From NCBI GenBank assembly GCA_025353765.1, contig JANXOD010000008.1:124001-188000 (forward strand): DNA of 64,000 nucleotides, written 5' to 3'. Position numbers and translations under genes: made by a program. The DNA comes from Sphingobacteriales bacterium. Lineage in GTDB: Bacteria; Bacteroidota; Bacteroidia; Sphingobacteriales; Sphingobacteriaceae. The notes under the pieces are model-generated. The model was not told where the DNA came from. It saw nothing but the letters and a program-made list of their open reading frames with translations, and did not search any database. Every line of letters starts with the position of its first letter. Positions within the stretch are counted from its first letter, which is position 1. Shown one piece after another: positions 8,677-16,140 of this stretch.

Positions 8677-9540
8677 ATGAAACCAATCTCAGAAACAGAC
8701 CTTATTATTAATCCCGATGGAAGTGTTTATCATTTAAACTTATTGCCGGAAGATGTGGCAGATACCATTATTACAGTTGGTGATCCGGATCGGGTTTCTG
8801 AGGTGAGCAAATATTTTGATCGTATCGAATTACGCAAAGGGAAACGGGAGATTATTACTCATACTGGGTACATCGGGCAAAAACGAGTTACTGTTCTCTC
8901 TACCGGCATGGGAACGGATAATATTGATATTGTTTTTAATGAATTAGATGCCTTGGTGAATGTTGATTTTAAAACACGCCTGGTTAAAAATCAACTGAAA
9001 AGCTTAGAAATTGTTCGCATTGGAACTTCGGGTGCATTACAAACAGATATTCCAATTGATTCTATTTTAGTTTCAGAGTTTGCCTTAGGATTAGATGCTT
9101 TAATGCATTATTATGTACATGATGTTTCTGGTGATGAACGTGTGATTTTAGATGAGATAAACTCTCATTTGCATCATATAAAAGGTATTGCACCTTATGT
9201 TACATCTGCCGATAAGGGATTATTAGAACGCGTTGGTAAAGATATGTTGCGTGGTATTACAACTACTGCCCCTGGTTTTTATGCACCTCAGGGGCGTGAA
9301 GTACGGGCGAAGAATGCCTTTCCCAAATTGATTGATATACTGCAATCTTTTAAAGTCAATAACCGCCGTATCACTAACCTTGAAATGGAAACTGCAGGAA
9401 TTTATGCCCTGGCTAAAGTATTAGGTCATAAAGCATTATCTGTCAATGCTATCTTAGCCAACAGAGTAAAATTTGAATTTAGTAAAAATCCTCAAAAAGT
9501 AGTAGAACAAGCTGTAAAATTAGTTTTGGAAAGATTGTAA
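8677..9540 (+). CDS. Nucleoside phosphorylase (uridine phosphorylase type)
   Basis: A 287-residue cytoplasmic enzyme of the PNP/UDP superfamily, which splits a nucleoside with phosphate into base and (deoxy)ribose-1-phosphate. Supporting motifs are ITVGDPDRVSEVSKYFD (phosphate-binding GDPxR), VLSTGMGTDNIDIVFNEL (STGMG), IVRIGTSGALQTDIPIDSIL (RIGTSG), and NLEMETAGIYALAKVLGH, the E-M-E ribose-binding motif. It is closest to the uridine phosphorylase group, though the base preference is not certain. Its end converges on mqnA, nine bases away on the other strand. MqnB futalosine hydrolase belongs to the same superfamily but is usually shorter, so I do not call this MqnB. Confidence 0.85.
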   Translation: MKPISETDLIINPDGSVYHLNLLPEDVADTIITVGDPDRVSEVSKYFDRIELRKGKREIITHTGYIGQKRVTVLSTGMGTDNIDIVFNELDALVNVDFKTRLVKNQLKSLEIVRIGTSGALQTDIPIDSILVSEFALGLDALMHYYVHDVSGDERVILDEINSHLHHIKGIAPYVTSADKGLLERVGKDMLRGITTTAPGFYAPQGREVRAKNAFPKLIDILQSFKVNNRRITNLEMETAGIYALAKVLGHKALSVNAILANRVKFEFSKNPQKVVEQAVKLVLERL

Positions 9541-9549
9541 TGCCACTTT

Positions 9550-10281
9550 TTATAATTCTTTTAGCAGTTCTAAAAATATCGTTAGTGCCTGGTGTTTTTT
9601 AGCGTCAAAATCATAATCGATGCGATGCATTAAGTAATCATCCAAATCGAAACCATTTATTAAAGGTAATTTAGCAATTACTTCTTTCCTGTGATCCAAG
9701 CCATATTTTAAAGCAGTATTAAATTCAATAACAAAGTCTTTAGATATGGGTTTATTAGATGCCCAAACAGCAAATACAAAAGGTAATCCTGTAAAGTTTT
9801 GCCATATTTCTGCTAAATCATAAACATATAAGTGATGATCCTTTTTACCAAAAGTCCGGTCTCCTATCTGAATAAATCCATCTGCACCCTCTTCGTCCAC
9901 AAATTGTGGATCTAACTTCCAATGATGTTTAAATAATACTTTAGCCAGGTCATTAGAGGTTCTGGATTGCCCATCTAATTGAAGTGTTTTAACTTCTTCT
10001 ATGGGCTTATTGCTGAAAATAAATACAGAGTTTACTGCACCCACAGCACCGATGCAATAATTAGATATAATTTGATAATTAGGAATTCGTAATAAAGCAG
10101 CAACAGGAACTAAACCTATATCGGCCTGACCATTAATAATTTTATCAGCGCAGGCTGAAGGAATCTCTAGAGTCAGATCAATTTTATCTATAAAATCAGA
10201 ATGCATTAATGCGTAAACGAAAGGCTTGGTATTAGTATAGGAGACGGCAGAGATTTTGATTTTATTCACTGTCATTAGCAA
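9550..10281 (-). CDS. mqnA: Chorismate dehydratase MqnA (menaquinone, futalosine route)
   Basis: Recognised as MqnA, a periplasmic-binding-protein fold enzyme that dehydrates chorismate to 3-[(1-carboxyvinyl)oxy]benzoate, the first step of the futalosine menaquinone pathway. Visible motifs are ISAVSYTNTKPFVYAL at the N-terminus, INGQADIGLVPVAALL, and LDGQSRTSNDLAKVLFKHHW with the conserved S-R-T-S. DGFIQIGDRTF and YDLAEIWQNFTGLPFVFAVW are also family-typical. The start (ATG at 10281, or the Met two codons on) overlaps the end of the upstream histidine phosphatase by about 20 bases, so translation is probably coupled. It is the last gene of the operon mqnE-phosphatase-mqnA. Confidence 0.92.
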   Translation of the reverse strand: MLMTVNKIKISAVSYTNTKPFVYALMHSDFIDKIDLTLEIPSACADKIINGQADIGLVPVAALLRIPNYQIISNYCIGAVGAVNSVFIFSNKPIEEVKTLQLDGQSRTSNDLAKVLFKHHWKLDPQFVDEEGADGFIQIGDRTFGKKDHHLYVYDLAEIWQNFTGLPFVFAVWASNKPISKDFVIEFNTALKYGLDHRKEVIAKLPLINGFDLDDYLMHRIDYDFDAKKHQALTIFLELLKEL

Positions 10282-10933
10282 GAAGATATTTTAAATGATC
10301 TGTATTATTAAAGTCTATAATTTTAAATTCACGCCCATCATATTCCACCTTGTATAAAGAAGTATTAAAATGTGGAAAATGATCCATTTCAGATATTGGT
10401 CTGTTAGTTAAAAGGCAAAGGAATAAACGTAAAGCTCTACCATGCATGCAAATTAATATATTCTGGTCATTATTATCTTCAATTAAATTCTCCAGCACTA
10501 CTAATTGCCGTTCTTTAACTTCAAGCGGACTTTCTCCATTCTCAAATTTATAATGTAGCTCTCCGCTAGTCCAATTTCGCATCATGGTTCCAAATGCTAA
10601 TTTAGTTTCATCAGTACTCTCCTGTCCTTCATAAATTCCCCAGGCTAACTCATCCAAACCAGGATATTGAACCCATGGAATACCTGATTCTATAAATTTA
10701 TGAACAGTTTGATGAGTTCTTTTAAGAGTAGATGTATACACTTTATCAAATGGGACATGTTTATATGCCTGATAAAAAGCCTCAGCCTGGAGTATCCCGT
10801 AAGCATTTAAATCAGTATCCATTCCACGTCCCTGAACAATTCCCTGCTTATTTAAATCTGTTTGTCCATGACGGATAATATATACTGTTTTAGATCGTGA
10901 GAGATTTTGATCAGCAAAAACTTTTTCTTTCAA
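10262..10933 (-). CDS. Histidine phosphatase family protein in the menaquinone operon
   Basis: A 223-residue member of the histidine phosphatase (phosphoglycerate mutase-like) superfamily. The catalytic RHG motif is in VYIIRHGQTDLNKQGIVQGR, with the second half FDKVYTSTLKRTHQTVHKFI, the catalytic Glu in WGIYEGQESTDE, and the second His in ILICMHGRALRLFLCLLTNR. It is cytoplasmic, with no signal peptide. It lies between mqnE (17 bases upstream) and mqnA (overlapping), which ties it to menaquinone synthesis or to a linked phosphate ester, but no phosphatase is a named step of the futalosine route. The substrate is unknown; a broad-specificity housekeeping phosphatase is the alternative. Confidence 0.85.
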   Translation of the reverse strand: MKEKVFADQNLSRSKTVYIIRHGQTDLNKQGIVQGRGMDTDLNAYGILQAEAFYQAYKHVPFDKVYTSTLKRTHQTVHKFIESGIPWVQYPGLDELAWGIYEGQESTDETKLAFGTMMRNWTSGELHYKFENGESPLEVKERQLVVLENLIEDNNDQNILICMHGRALRLFLCLLTNRPISEMDHFPHFNTSLYKVEYDGREFKIIDFNNTDHLKYLLANDSE

Positions 10934-10950
10934 AATAATTTTTCTAATAG

Positions 10951-12177
10951 TTATTTGGTATCCATCATCACACGGGCAAGAGGAATAAAAGTTCCTTTAA
11001 TACTTTCGATTATTGGCTTTTCTTCAACCGGGAATTCAAAGTTTTGATAATCAGTAACTACATTGTAAAGGGTATCACGCTCTATCGGATGACGGCCTAC
11101 TTGTTTAATTAGTTCTACCAGTTCTTTCGTGCTCATGCCTGGATGTTGTTCTTCAGCTCCTGCCATGGAATAAATTTTAGTGGTATCATCTAAGGTTCCG
11201 TCAATATCATCTACACCAAAATTTAAAGATAATTGAGCTGTACTTCTGCTTATCATAGCCCAATATGCTTTAATATGATCGAAATTATCTAAATAAATCC
11301 TGGCGATGGCATAATTTCGTAAGTCTTCAATAACTGAAACTTCGGGTACGTTAGACATTTGATTATCTTGATTTCTGAATTTTAAAGGTATAAAAGTTTG
11401 AAACCCACCAGTCTTATCTTGTAATTGACGAAGTCGATCCATGTGATCAACCCGATGTTTATATTCTTCAATATGGCCGTAAAGCATAGTTGCGTTAGAG
11501 CGCATCCCAAGTTTATGCCATTCTTCATGTATTTGTAACCATTGATCTCCTGTACATTTATCTTTCGCAATCTTTTCCCGTATTTCCGGATGGAAAATTT
11601 CTGCACCACCACCGGGTATAGAATCTAAACCGGCTTCTTTCATTAATTTCATGCCGGTGGCATAATCTATCTTAGCTTTTTTGAAGATATAATGATATTC
11701 AACAGGAGTTAAAGCTTTTACATGCAATTCGGGACGATGTTTATGAATAGCAGTGAACAATTCTGAATAGAATTTAACATCGTATTGTGGCAAAACTCCG
11801 CCAACAATATGAACTTCTGTAACAGGCTGTCCATCATATTTTTTTACGATGTCCAGCATTTCATCCATTGTATATTCCCAACCTTCGGAACGTTCTTTAA
11901 TTAAACGGGAATAAGAGCAAAATTTACAATCATATACACATAAATTAGTAGGCTCTATATGGAAATTGCGGTTAAAATAGGTTTTATCTCCATGCCGCTT
12001 TTTACGGATATAATTAGCAAGGACCCCTAAAAACCCAAGTTCGGCAGTTTCATAAAGCAAAACTCCTTCATCAAATGAAATACGTTGATCAGACTGTACT
12101 TTTTTTACAATAGATTTAAGAGAAGCGGGTAGATTTGGATCTTGTAGCAGTACCTCTAAATTATGTTCTGTGTTCAT
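10951..12177 (-). CDS. mqnE: Aminofutalosine synthase MqnE (radical SAM)
   Basis: A 408-residue radical SAM enzyme of the CofH/MqnE/MqnC group. The [4Fe-4S] cluster motif is the CxxxCxxC in NLCVYDCKFCSYSRL. TEVHIVGGVLPQYDVKFYSE, KALTPVEYHYIFKKA, EAGLDSIPGGGAEIFHPEIR and SNATMLYGHIEEYKHRVDHM match MqnE more closely than MqnC. MqnE joins 3-[(1-carboxyvinyl)oxy]benzoate to adenosine from SAM to make aminofutalosine, the step after MqnA. It is the first gene of the operon. The 117 bases between it and the divergent gene at 12295 must hold both promoters, but I see no convincing TAnnTTTG box for it. MqnB, MqnC and MqnD are not in the window. Confidence 0.9.
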   Translation of the reverse strand: MNTEHNLEVLLQDPNLPASLKSIVKKVQSDQRISFDEGVLLYETAELGFLGVLANYIRKKRHGDKTYFNRNFHIEPTNLCVYDCKFCSYSRLIKERSEGWEYTMDEMLDIVKKYDGQPVTEVHIVGGVLPQYDVKFYSELFTAIHKHRPELHVKALTPVEYHYIFKKAKIDYATGMKLMKEAGLDSIPGGGAEIFHPEIREKIAKDKCTGDQWLQIHEEWHKLGMRSNATMLYGHIEEYKHRVDHMDRLRQLQDKTGGFQTFIPLKFRNQDNQMSNVPEVSVIEDLRNYAIARIYLDNFDHIKAYWAMISRSTAQLSLNFGVDDIDGTLDDTTKIYSMAGAEEQHPGMSTKELVELIKQVGRHPIERDTLYNVVTDYQNFEFPVEEKPIIESIKGTFIPLARVMMDTK

Positions 12178-12294
12178 AAAAAAAATTTAAGTAAAAATAC
12201 GGATTGAGTAAAGAATAATTTCTATTATCCTTTAATTAACATTATTCAAATGGTTAAGTTTACGTTTTGATGTTAAATTAGTATCCGTAAGCAA

Positions 12295-13410
12295 ATGAAG
12301 ATTGAAACCATTGCCATACATGCGGGTAACCGTATTGATGCTGTTACAAAGGCCGTAATAGAACCTATTACCTTATCTACCACATTTGAACGGAGTGAAG
12401 ATGGAAATTATCCGGCAGGATATATTTATTCCAGATCCGATAACCCGAACAGAAATTCATTAGAAAATGTATTAGCACAATTAGAAGGCGGTGAAGATGC
12501 CTGTGCTTTTGCTTCCGGAAATTCGGCGGGATGTGCTATTTTTCAGGCATTAGAACCTGGTTCTCATATGATTGCACCAGATGATATGTATCATGGACTT
12601 CGCAATCAATTAAAACAAGTATTTAAAGGTATTATTGAAGTCGATTTTGTGGATCTTATCAATTTAAAAGCTGTAGAAGCAGCTATCAGACCGACGACTG
12701 CTTTATTATGGATAGAAACTCCATCTAATCCGCTGTTAAAAATTAGTGATATTCAGGAATTATCCAAATTAGCTAAAGCTCATCATATCATTGTAGTTTG
12801 TGATAATACGTTTGCCACTCCTGTTTTTCAAAATCCTTTAGCCTTAGGTTGCGATCTGGTGATGCATTCTACCACGAAGTATTTAGGTGGCCATAGCGAT
12901 GTGTTAGGAGGAGCATTGATTACTAAAACGAAGAATGCTTTTTGGGATAAAATAAAAAATGTTCAAAATTTAGCGGGTGCGGTACCTGCACCTTTTGATT
13001 GCTATATGACCGTTAGAGGTATAAAAACATTGCCTTATCGTATGCGTGGCCATGCAGAGAATGCCTTTGCTATTGCCCGCTTCTTAGAAGATCATCCAAA
13101 TATAGAGCGTGTTTATTATCCAGGATTAGAAAGTCATCCACAACATGCTATTGCTAAAAAACAAATGAAATCTTTTGGTGGTGTGATTTCTTTTTTAGTA
13201 AAAGGTGGAGCTGAAGAAGCTCGTAAAGTAGTGAATACCGTTAAAATATTTACACAAGCTACCAGTTTAGGCGGAGTAGAAAGTTTAATTGAACATCGGG
13301 CATCTGTTGAAGGGCCGGATACGAAAACACCACAAAACTTAATTCGTGCTTCTGTAGGATTAGAAAATGTGGAGGATCTGATTGAAGATTTAAAGCAGGC
13401 GTTGAAATAA
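12295..13410 (+). CDS. Cys/Met metabolism PLP enzyme (cystathionine gamma-synthase/lyase family)
   Basis: A 371-residue PLP-dependent enzyme of the trans-sulfuration family. The PLP lysine is in MHSTTKYLGGHSDVLGG; other landmarks are YSRSDNPNRNSLENVLAQLE, FASGNSAGCAIFQAL, LLWIETPSNPLLKISDI, VVCDNTFATPVFQNPL, and SLGGVESLIEHRASVEG near the C-terminus. Such enzymes make or split cystathionine, or eliminate from homocysteine, cystathionine or methionine. Sequence alone does not separate gamma-synthase, gamma-lyase and beta-lyase here. It acts in the cytoplasm as a homotetramer. It is monocistronic and ends 18 bases before a perfect palindromic terminator. Confidence 0.85.
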   Translation: MKIETIAIHAGNRIDAVTKAVIEPITLSTTFERSEDGNYPAGYIYSRSDNPNRNSLENVLAQLEGGEDACAFASGNSAGCAIFQALEPGSHMIAPDDMYHGLRNQLKQVFKGIIEVDFVDLINLKAVEAAIRPTTALLWIETPSNPLLKISDIQELSKLAKAHHIIVVCDNTFATPVFQNPLALGCDLVMHSTTKYLGGHSDVLGGALITKTKNAFWDKIKNVQNLAGAVPAPFDCYMTVRGIKTLPYRMRGHAENAFAIARFLEDHPNIERVYYPGLESHPQHAIAKKQMKSFGGVISFLVKGGAEEARKVVNTVKIFTQATSLGGVESLIEHRASVEGPDTKTPQNLIRASVGLENVEDLIEDLKQALK

Positions 13411-13428
13411 TATGTTGTGCCTCATTTA

Positions 13429-13470
13429 TACAAAAAAGGTCCACCCGATATCGGGTGGACCTTTTTTGTA
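13429..13470. terminator. Perfect 42-bp palindromic bidirectional terminator
   Basis: Two 21-base arms meet at GAT|ATC with no unpaired loop in the DNA palindrome. Each arm runs TACAAAAAAGGTCCACCCGA plus T. Both strands read a GC-rich stem (GGTCCACCC/GGGTGGACC) followed by a T run. It lies exactly between the ends of two convergent genes (13410 on +, 13490 on -), so it should stop both transcripts. Confidence 0.92.
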
Positions 13471-13489
13471 TAATGTATATTCTTATAAA

Positions 13490-13681
13490 CTATTGTGCTG
13501 GTGAAGCTAATTCATATTGAATTGCATTTACCGGTATCTTTATCTCGTTGTAAATTTGAACCTGCATTTTTTTCAAGCGGTCGTTATGGTCATCTAATCT
13601 GTCATTTATGTCCATATATCTGATTAAATCACCAGTTCTGGTATCACTAAATTTGTAACGTGTAAAATGTTGCTTTTCCAT
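13490..13681 (-). CDS. Small conserved-looking hypothetical protein (63 aa)
   Basis: A 63-residue soluble, charged protein (MEKQHFTRYKFSDTRTGDLI; then DINDRLDDHNDRLKKMQVQI) with helix-forming heptad-like spacing in the middle. I do not recognise a family. I accept it as a gene because it has its own TACTTTTG promoter box four bases before the ATG, codon use like its neighbours, and a strong terminator just after its stop. There is no signal peptide or membrane segment. Confidence 0.6.
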   Translation of the reverse strand: MEKQHFTRYKFSDTRTGDLIRYMDINDRLDDHNDRLKKMQVQIYNEIKIPVNAIQYELASPAQ

Positions 13682-13685
13682 AGAT

Positions 13686-13693
13686 CAAAAGTA
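13686..13693 (-). promoter_or_regulatory. -7 promoter box TACTTTTG, four bases before the ATG
   Basis: On the minus strand TACTTTTG-ATCT-ATG precedes the 63-residue gene. It fits TAnnTTTG, with the same four-base spacing to the start codon as at 17230 and 18629. No clear TTTG lies at -33. Confidence 0.45.
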
Positions 13694-13784
13694 CATTAAA
13701 TAATGGAGATTAGGGGTATAATTGAGTATAATCTTATTTGCTAACTCACTTAATTGTAATAATCTATATGATTCTTTTCTATTA

Positions 13785-15080
13785 TTACTTGCTAATTTTT
13801 AATCTATTGCATATATCTTTCAAAATATGGCCAAATTCAAATACATCCATAAAGGTATTGTAAAACGGAACCGGACTAATTCGGATCACATCAGGTTCCC
13901 GCCAATCACCAATGACATGTTGTTTTACCAGTTCATCAAAAATGATTTTGCCATGCTTTTTCGCGATAATGGAAAGCTGGCATCCTCTTTCTTTGGCTGA
14001 TTTCGGAGTGATGATATGAAACTGTTTATAGCCGATGTGTTTATTGATGTCATTAATGATAAATTCCAAAAAATCAGTTAGTTGTATACTTTTTTTATTT
14101 AAAATATCCATACCTCCGGCTTCTTTAAATAATACTAATGAAGCCTTATGTGCCGCCATCATTAAAACCGGACTGCAACTTAATTGCCAACCTTCTGCAC
14201 CACGTTCGGGAACAAAACCTTTTGTCATTTTAAACCGGTTAGTGGCTTCATATCCCCACCATCCGGCAAAACGGTTTAGTTCTTTATTGTTAAAATGCTT
14301 TTCATGAATATACACTCCGCTAATTCCACCCGGACTACTATTCATATATTTATAAGTACACCAGCAGGCGAAATCAACATTCCAGTCATGAAGTTTAAGA
14401 GGAACATTTCCGGCAGCATGGGCCAGATCAAAGCCTACATAGGCACCGGCTTCGTGTCCTGCTTTAGTGATAGCCTCTAAATCGAAATATTGTCCGGTAT
14501 AATAATTTATGCCTCCAAACAGGACTAAAGCCAATTCATCGGCATGTTCATTGATCTTTGATAGAATATCTTCCGTGCGTAAAGTCTCTTCTCCTTTTCG
14601 GGGATGAATTTCAATAATGGCATCTTGTGGATCATAACCATGAAAGCGAATCTGGCTTTCTACCGCGTATTGATCGGATGGAAAAGCGCCACCTTCCATT
14701 AATATTTTATAGCGTTTATCTTTGGGGCGGTAAAAACTAACCATCATTAAATGAAGGTTTACCGTTAAATTATTCATCGGAATTACCTCTTCTGCTTTTG
14801 CTCCAACAATGGGAGCCATTAACTTTTGTAATTCTTTATGATAAAACATCCAGGGTGTTTCGCCTTCAAACCAACCTTCAACACCTAAGTTTTCCCAATT
14901 ATCTAATTGTTCCTGAATATATGTTTTAGTAGATTTTGGCTGAAGCCCTAATGAATTACCGCATAAATAGATGATTTGCTTGCCGTTTTGCTTCGGTATC
15001 AAAAATTCATCTCTAAATGAATGTAATGGGTCTGCCTGATCTTGCAGAAGGGCATATTCGCGGGTGTTTTGAAATGACAT
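13785..15080 (-). CDS. kynU: Kynureninase
   Basis: A 431-residue PLP enzyme that hydrolyses L-kynurenine to anthranilate and alanine (or 3-hydroxykynurenine to 3-hydroxyanthranilate for NAD synthesis). Landmarks are IYLCGNSLGLQPKSTKTYIQ, ITKAGHEAGAYVGFDLAHAA (Asp contacting the PLP ring) and NVDFACWCTYKYMNSSPGGI, where the Lys of Y-K-Y binds PLP. FAGWWGYEATNRFKMTKGFV is also typical. The frame is open to 15170, but I chose the ATG at 15080 (MSFQNTREYALLQDQADPL) because the extra 30 residues are hydrophobic junk outside the family and run toward the repeat array. No other kynurenine-pathway gene is in the window. Confidence 0.92.
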   Translation of the reverse strand: MSFQNTREYALLQDQADPLHSFRDEFLIPKQNGKQIIYLCGNSLGLQPKSTKTYIQEQLDNWENLGVEGWFEGETPWMFYHKELQKLMAPIVGAKAEEVIPMNNLTVNLHLMMVSFYRPKDKRYKILMEGGAFPSDQYAVESQIRFHGYDPQDAIIEIHPRKGEETLRTEDILSKINEHADELALVLFGGINYYTGQYFDLEAITKAGHEAGAYVGFDLAHAAGNVPLKLHDWNVDFACWCTYKYMNSSPGGISGVYIHEKHFNNKELNRFAGWWGYEATNRFKMTKGFVPERGAEGWQLSCSPVLMMAAHKASLVLFKEAGGMDILNKKSIQLTDFLEFIINDINKHIGYKQFHIITPKSAKERGCQLSIIAKKHGKIIFDELVKQHVIGDWREPDVIRISPVPFYNTFMDVFEFGHILKDICNRLKISK

Positions 15081-15188
15081 CTTCAATAATACAAAAAAAA
15101 TACATATCAAATGAGCGTCGCTTATGCTGAGATAAATGATTGATACAGATAGAGGAAACCGATAAGCCATGTGGTGAAATGATTTTTC

Positions 15189-15434
15189 TTGTCATTTCCA
15201 ACATTTTCTTTGTCATTTCAAACATTATCCTTGTCGTTTCCAATGTTTTCCTTATCGTTTCCAACGTTTTCCTTGTCGTTTTAATCATTTTCATTGTCGT
15301 TTCAGAGACTTTCCTTGTCGTTTCAGAAACTTTCTTTGTCGTTTCAAACGTTTTCCTTGTCGTTTCAGAGACTTTCCTTGTCGTTTCCAATGTTTTCCTT
15401 GTCGTTTCAATCATTTTCCTTGTCGTGGAAATGA
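15189..15434. repeat. 21-bp tandem array (11 units plus a partial) of TTGTCGTTTC-type
   Basis: Units of exactly 21 bp begin with TTGTC (or TTATC) at 15189, 15210, 15231, 15252, 15273, 15294, 15315, 15336, 15357, 15378 and 15399, with a partial unit at 15420. The core is TTGTCGTTTCnnANnnTTTC. The first half of each unit is conserved and the middle varies between CCAATG, CAGAGA, CAAACG and AATCAT. Read as protein it gives heptad patterns on both strands (..ETTRKTLETTRKVS.. on minus, ..FLVVSNVFLVVSE.. on plus), which follow from the 21-bp period and are not evidence of a gene. It lies in the gap between kynU and the stress protein. Confidence 0.9.
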
Positions 15435-15473
15435 TTTTGCTAATTTACATAGAGGCTATGTAAATTAGCAAAA
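15435..15473. repeat. Perfect 18-bp inverted repeat with 3-base loop at the array end
   Basis: The arm TTTTGCTAATTTACATAG (15435-15452) and its exact reverse complement (15456-15473) flank AGG. The right arm is nearly identical to unit type A of the array at 6.0-6.2 kb (CTATGTATATTAGCAAA). The sequence just after it, CAGGTATAGAAAAGAGCTTA, matches the right flank of that array. There is no T run, so it is not an intrinsic terminator. The remainder to 15603 holds nothing else recognisable. Confidence 0.85.
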
Positions 15474-15603
15474 CGTACAAACAGGTATAGAAAAGAGCTT
15501 ATAAGACTATAATTAAGTTCGCGGCTAATTAATCTTTAATACAGCGTATGGAACAGCCTTGCATGTGCACGCGTGCCATGTGTGTTTCTATTAATGATTA
15601 TAA

Positions 15604-16089
15604 TTAAAGCCTTATTTCTCCATGTTCACCTTCATCATACTTTTCTCCGGTAACTACCGCTTTGATGATATTGAAAAAAGTGACCATTTTATTGCTATCC
15701 CAGTATTCTGCTTTTTCTGGCTTTACCTTCAATAATGTTAATTTTGGATCGTCTAAACCTTTGGGAAACCACGCTTTGATGACCGGACTATATAATTCCT
15801 GCATTTTAACCGGATCATGTACCAACTCCGCAGAACCTCTTACACTTAAATACGTATTTTTTGAAGGATCAGAATAGCATAAACATACTTTTGGATTATC
15901 TTTTATCTGATTTGATTTTTCTGAAAACTCATCCGTAAAAAACCAAATATTTCCCTCGTCATCCATTTGAGAAGTTGCCATTGGCCTGCTATGTATATGA
16001 TCTTGATGGTAAGTACATAACATTGCTATGTTCACCTCCTCTACTAGTTCTTTAAGTTTATGAAGTCCTTCTTGATTATCCTTTTCCAT
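15604..16089 (-). CDS. General stress protein 26-type FMN-binding split-barrel protein
   Basis: A pyridoxamine-5'-phosphate-oxidase-like split barrel of the general stress protein 26 group, about 161 residues. Typical stretches are VNIAMLCTYHQDHIHSRPMA, DDEGNIWFFTDEFSEKSNQI, NPKVCLCYSDPSKNTYLSVRG, and the acidic-aromatic YSPVIKAWFPKGLDDPKLTLL. Relatives bind FMN or FAD; the reaction is unknown and it is not the vitamin B6 oxidase itself. I placed the start at MEKDNQ (16089); an ATG five codons upstream (16104) is possible. It is probably cytoplasmic and monocistronic, lying 36 bases downstream of the glycosylase gene on the same strand. Confidence 0.82.
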   Translation of the reverse strand: MEKDNQEGLHKLKELVEEVNIAMLCTYHQDHIHSRPMATSQMDDEGNIWFFTDEFSEKSNQIKDNPKVCLCYSDPSKNTYLSVRGSAELVHDPVKMQELYSPVIKAWFPKGLDDPKLTLLKVKPEKAEYWDSNKMVTFFNIIKAVVTGEKYDEGEHGEIRL

Positions 16090-16140
16090 GTTATTTAAGA
16101 TCATTTTTAAAATAACACAAAAAAAATACTTAGGTTTTAA

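Noticed and set aside
8677-9540. Assignment as MqnB futalosine hydrolase
   Set aside because: Longer than MqnB, with uridine-phosphorylase-type motifs (GDPDR, RIGTSG) and convergent to mqnA.
15081-15170. N-terminal extension of kynureninase
   Set aside because: Thirty extra residues are hydrophobic and absent from the family; the internal ATG at 15080 fits the normal start.
15013-15463. Two overlapping antiparallel frames with heptad-like repeats
   Set aside because: Same reason: period-21 DNA. The minus frame runs into kynU codons out of frame and the plus frame is one long low-complexity hydrophobic repeat.
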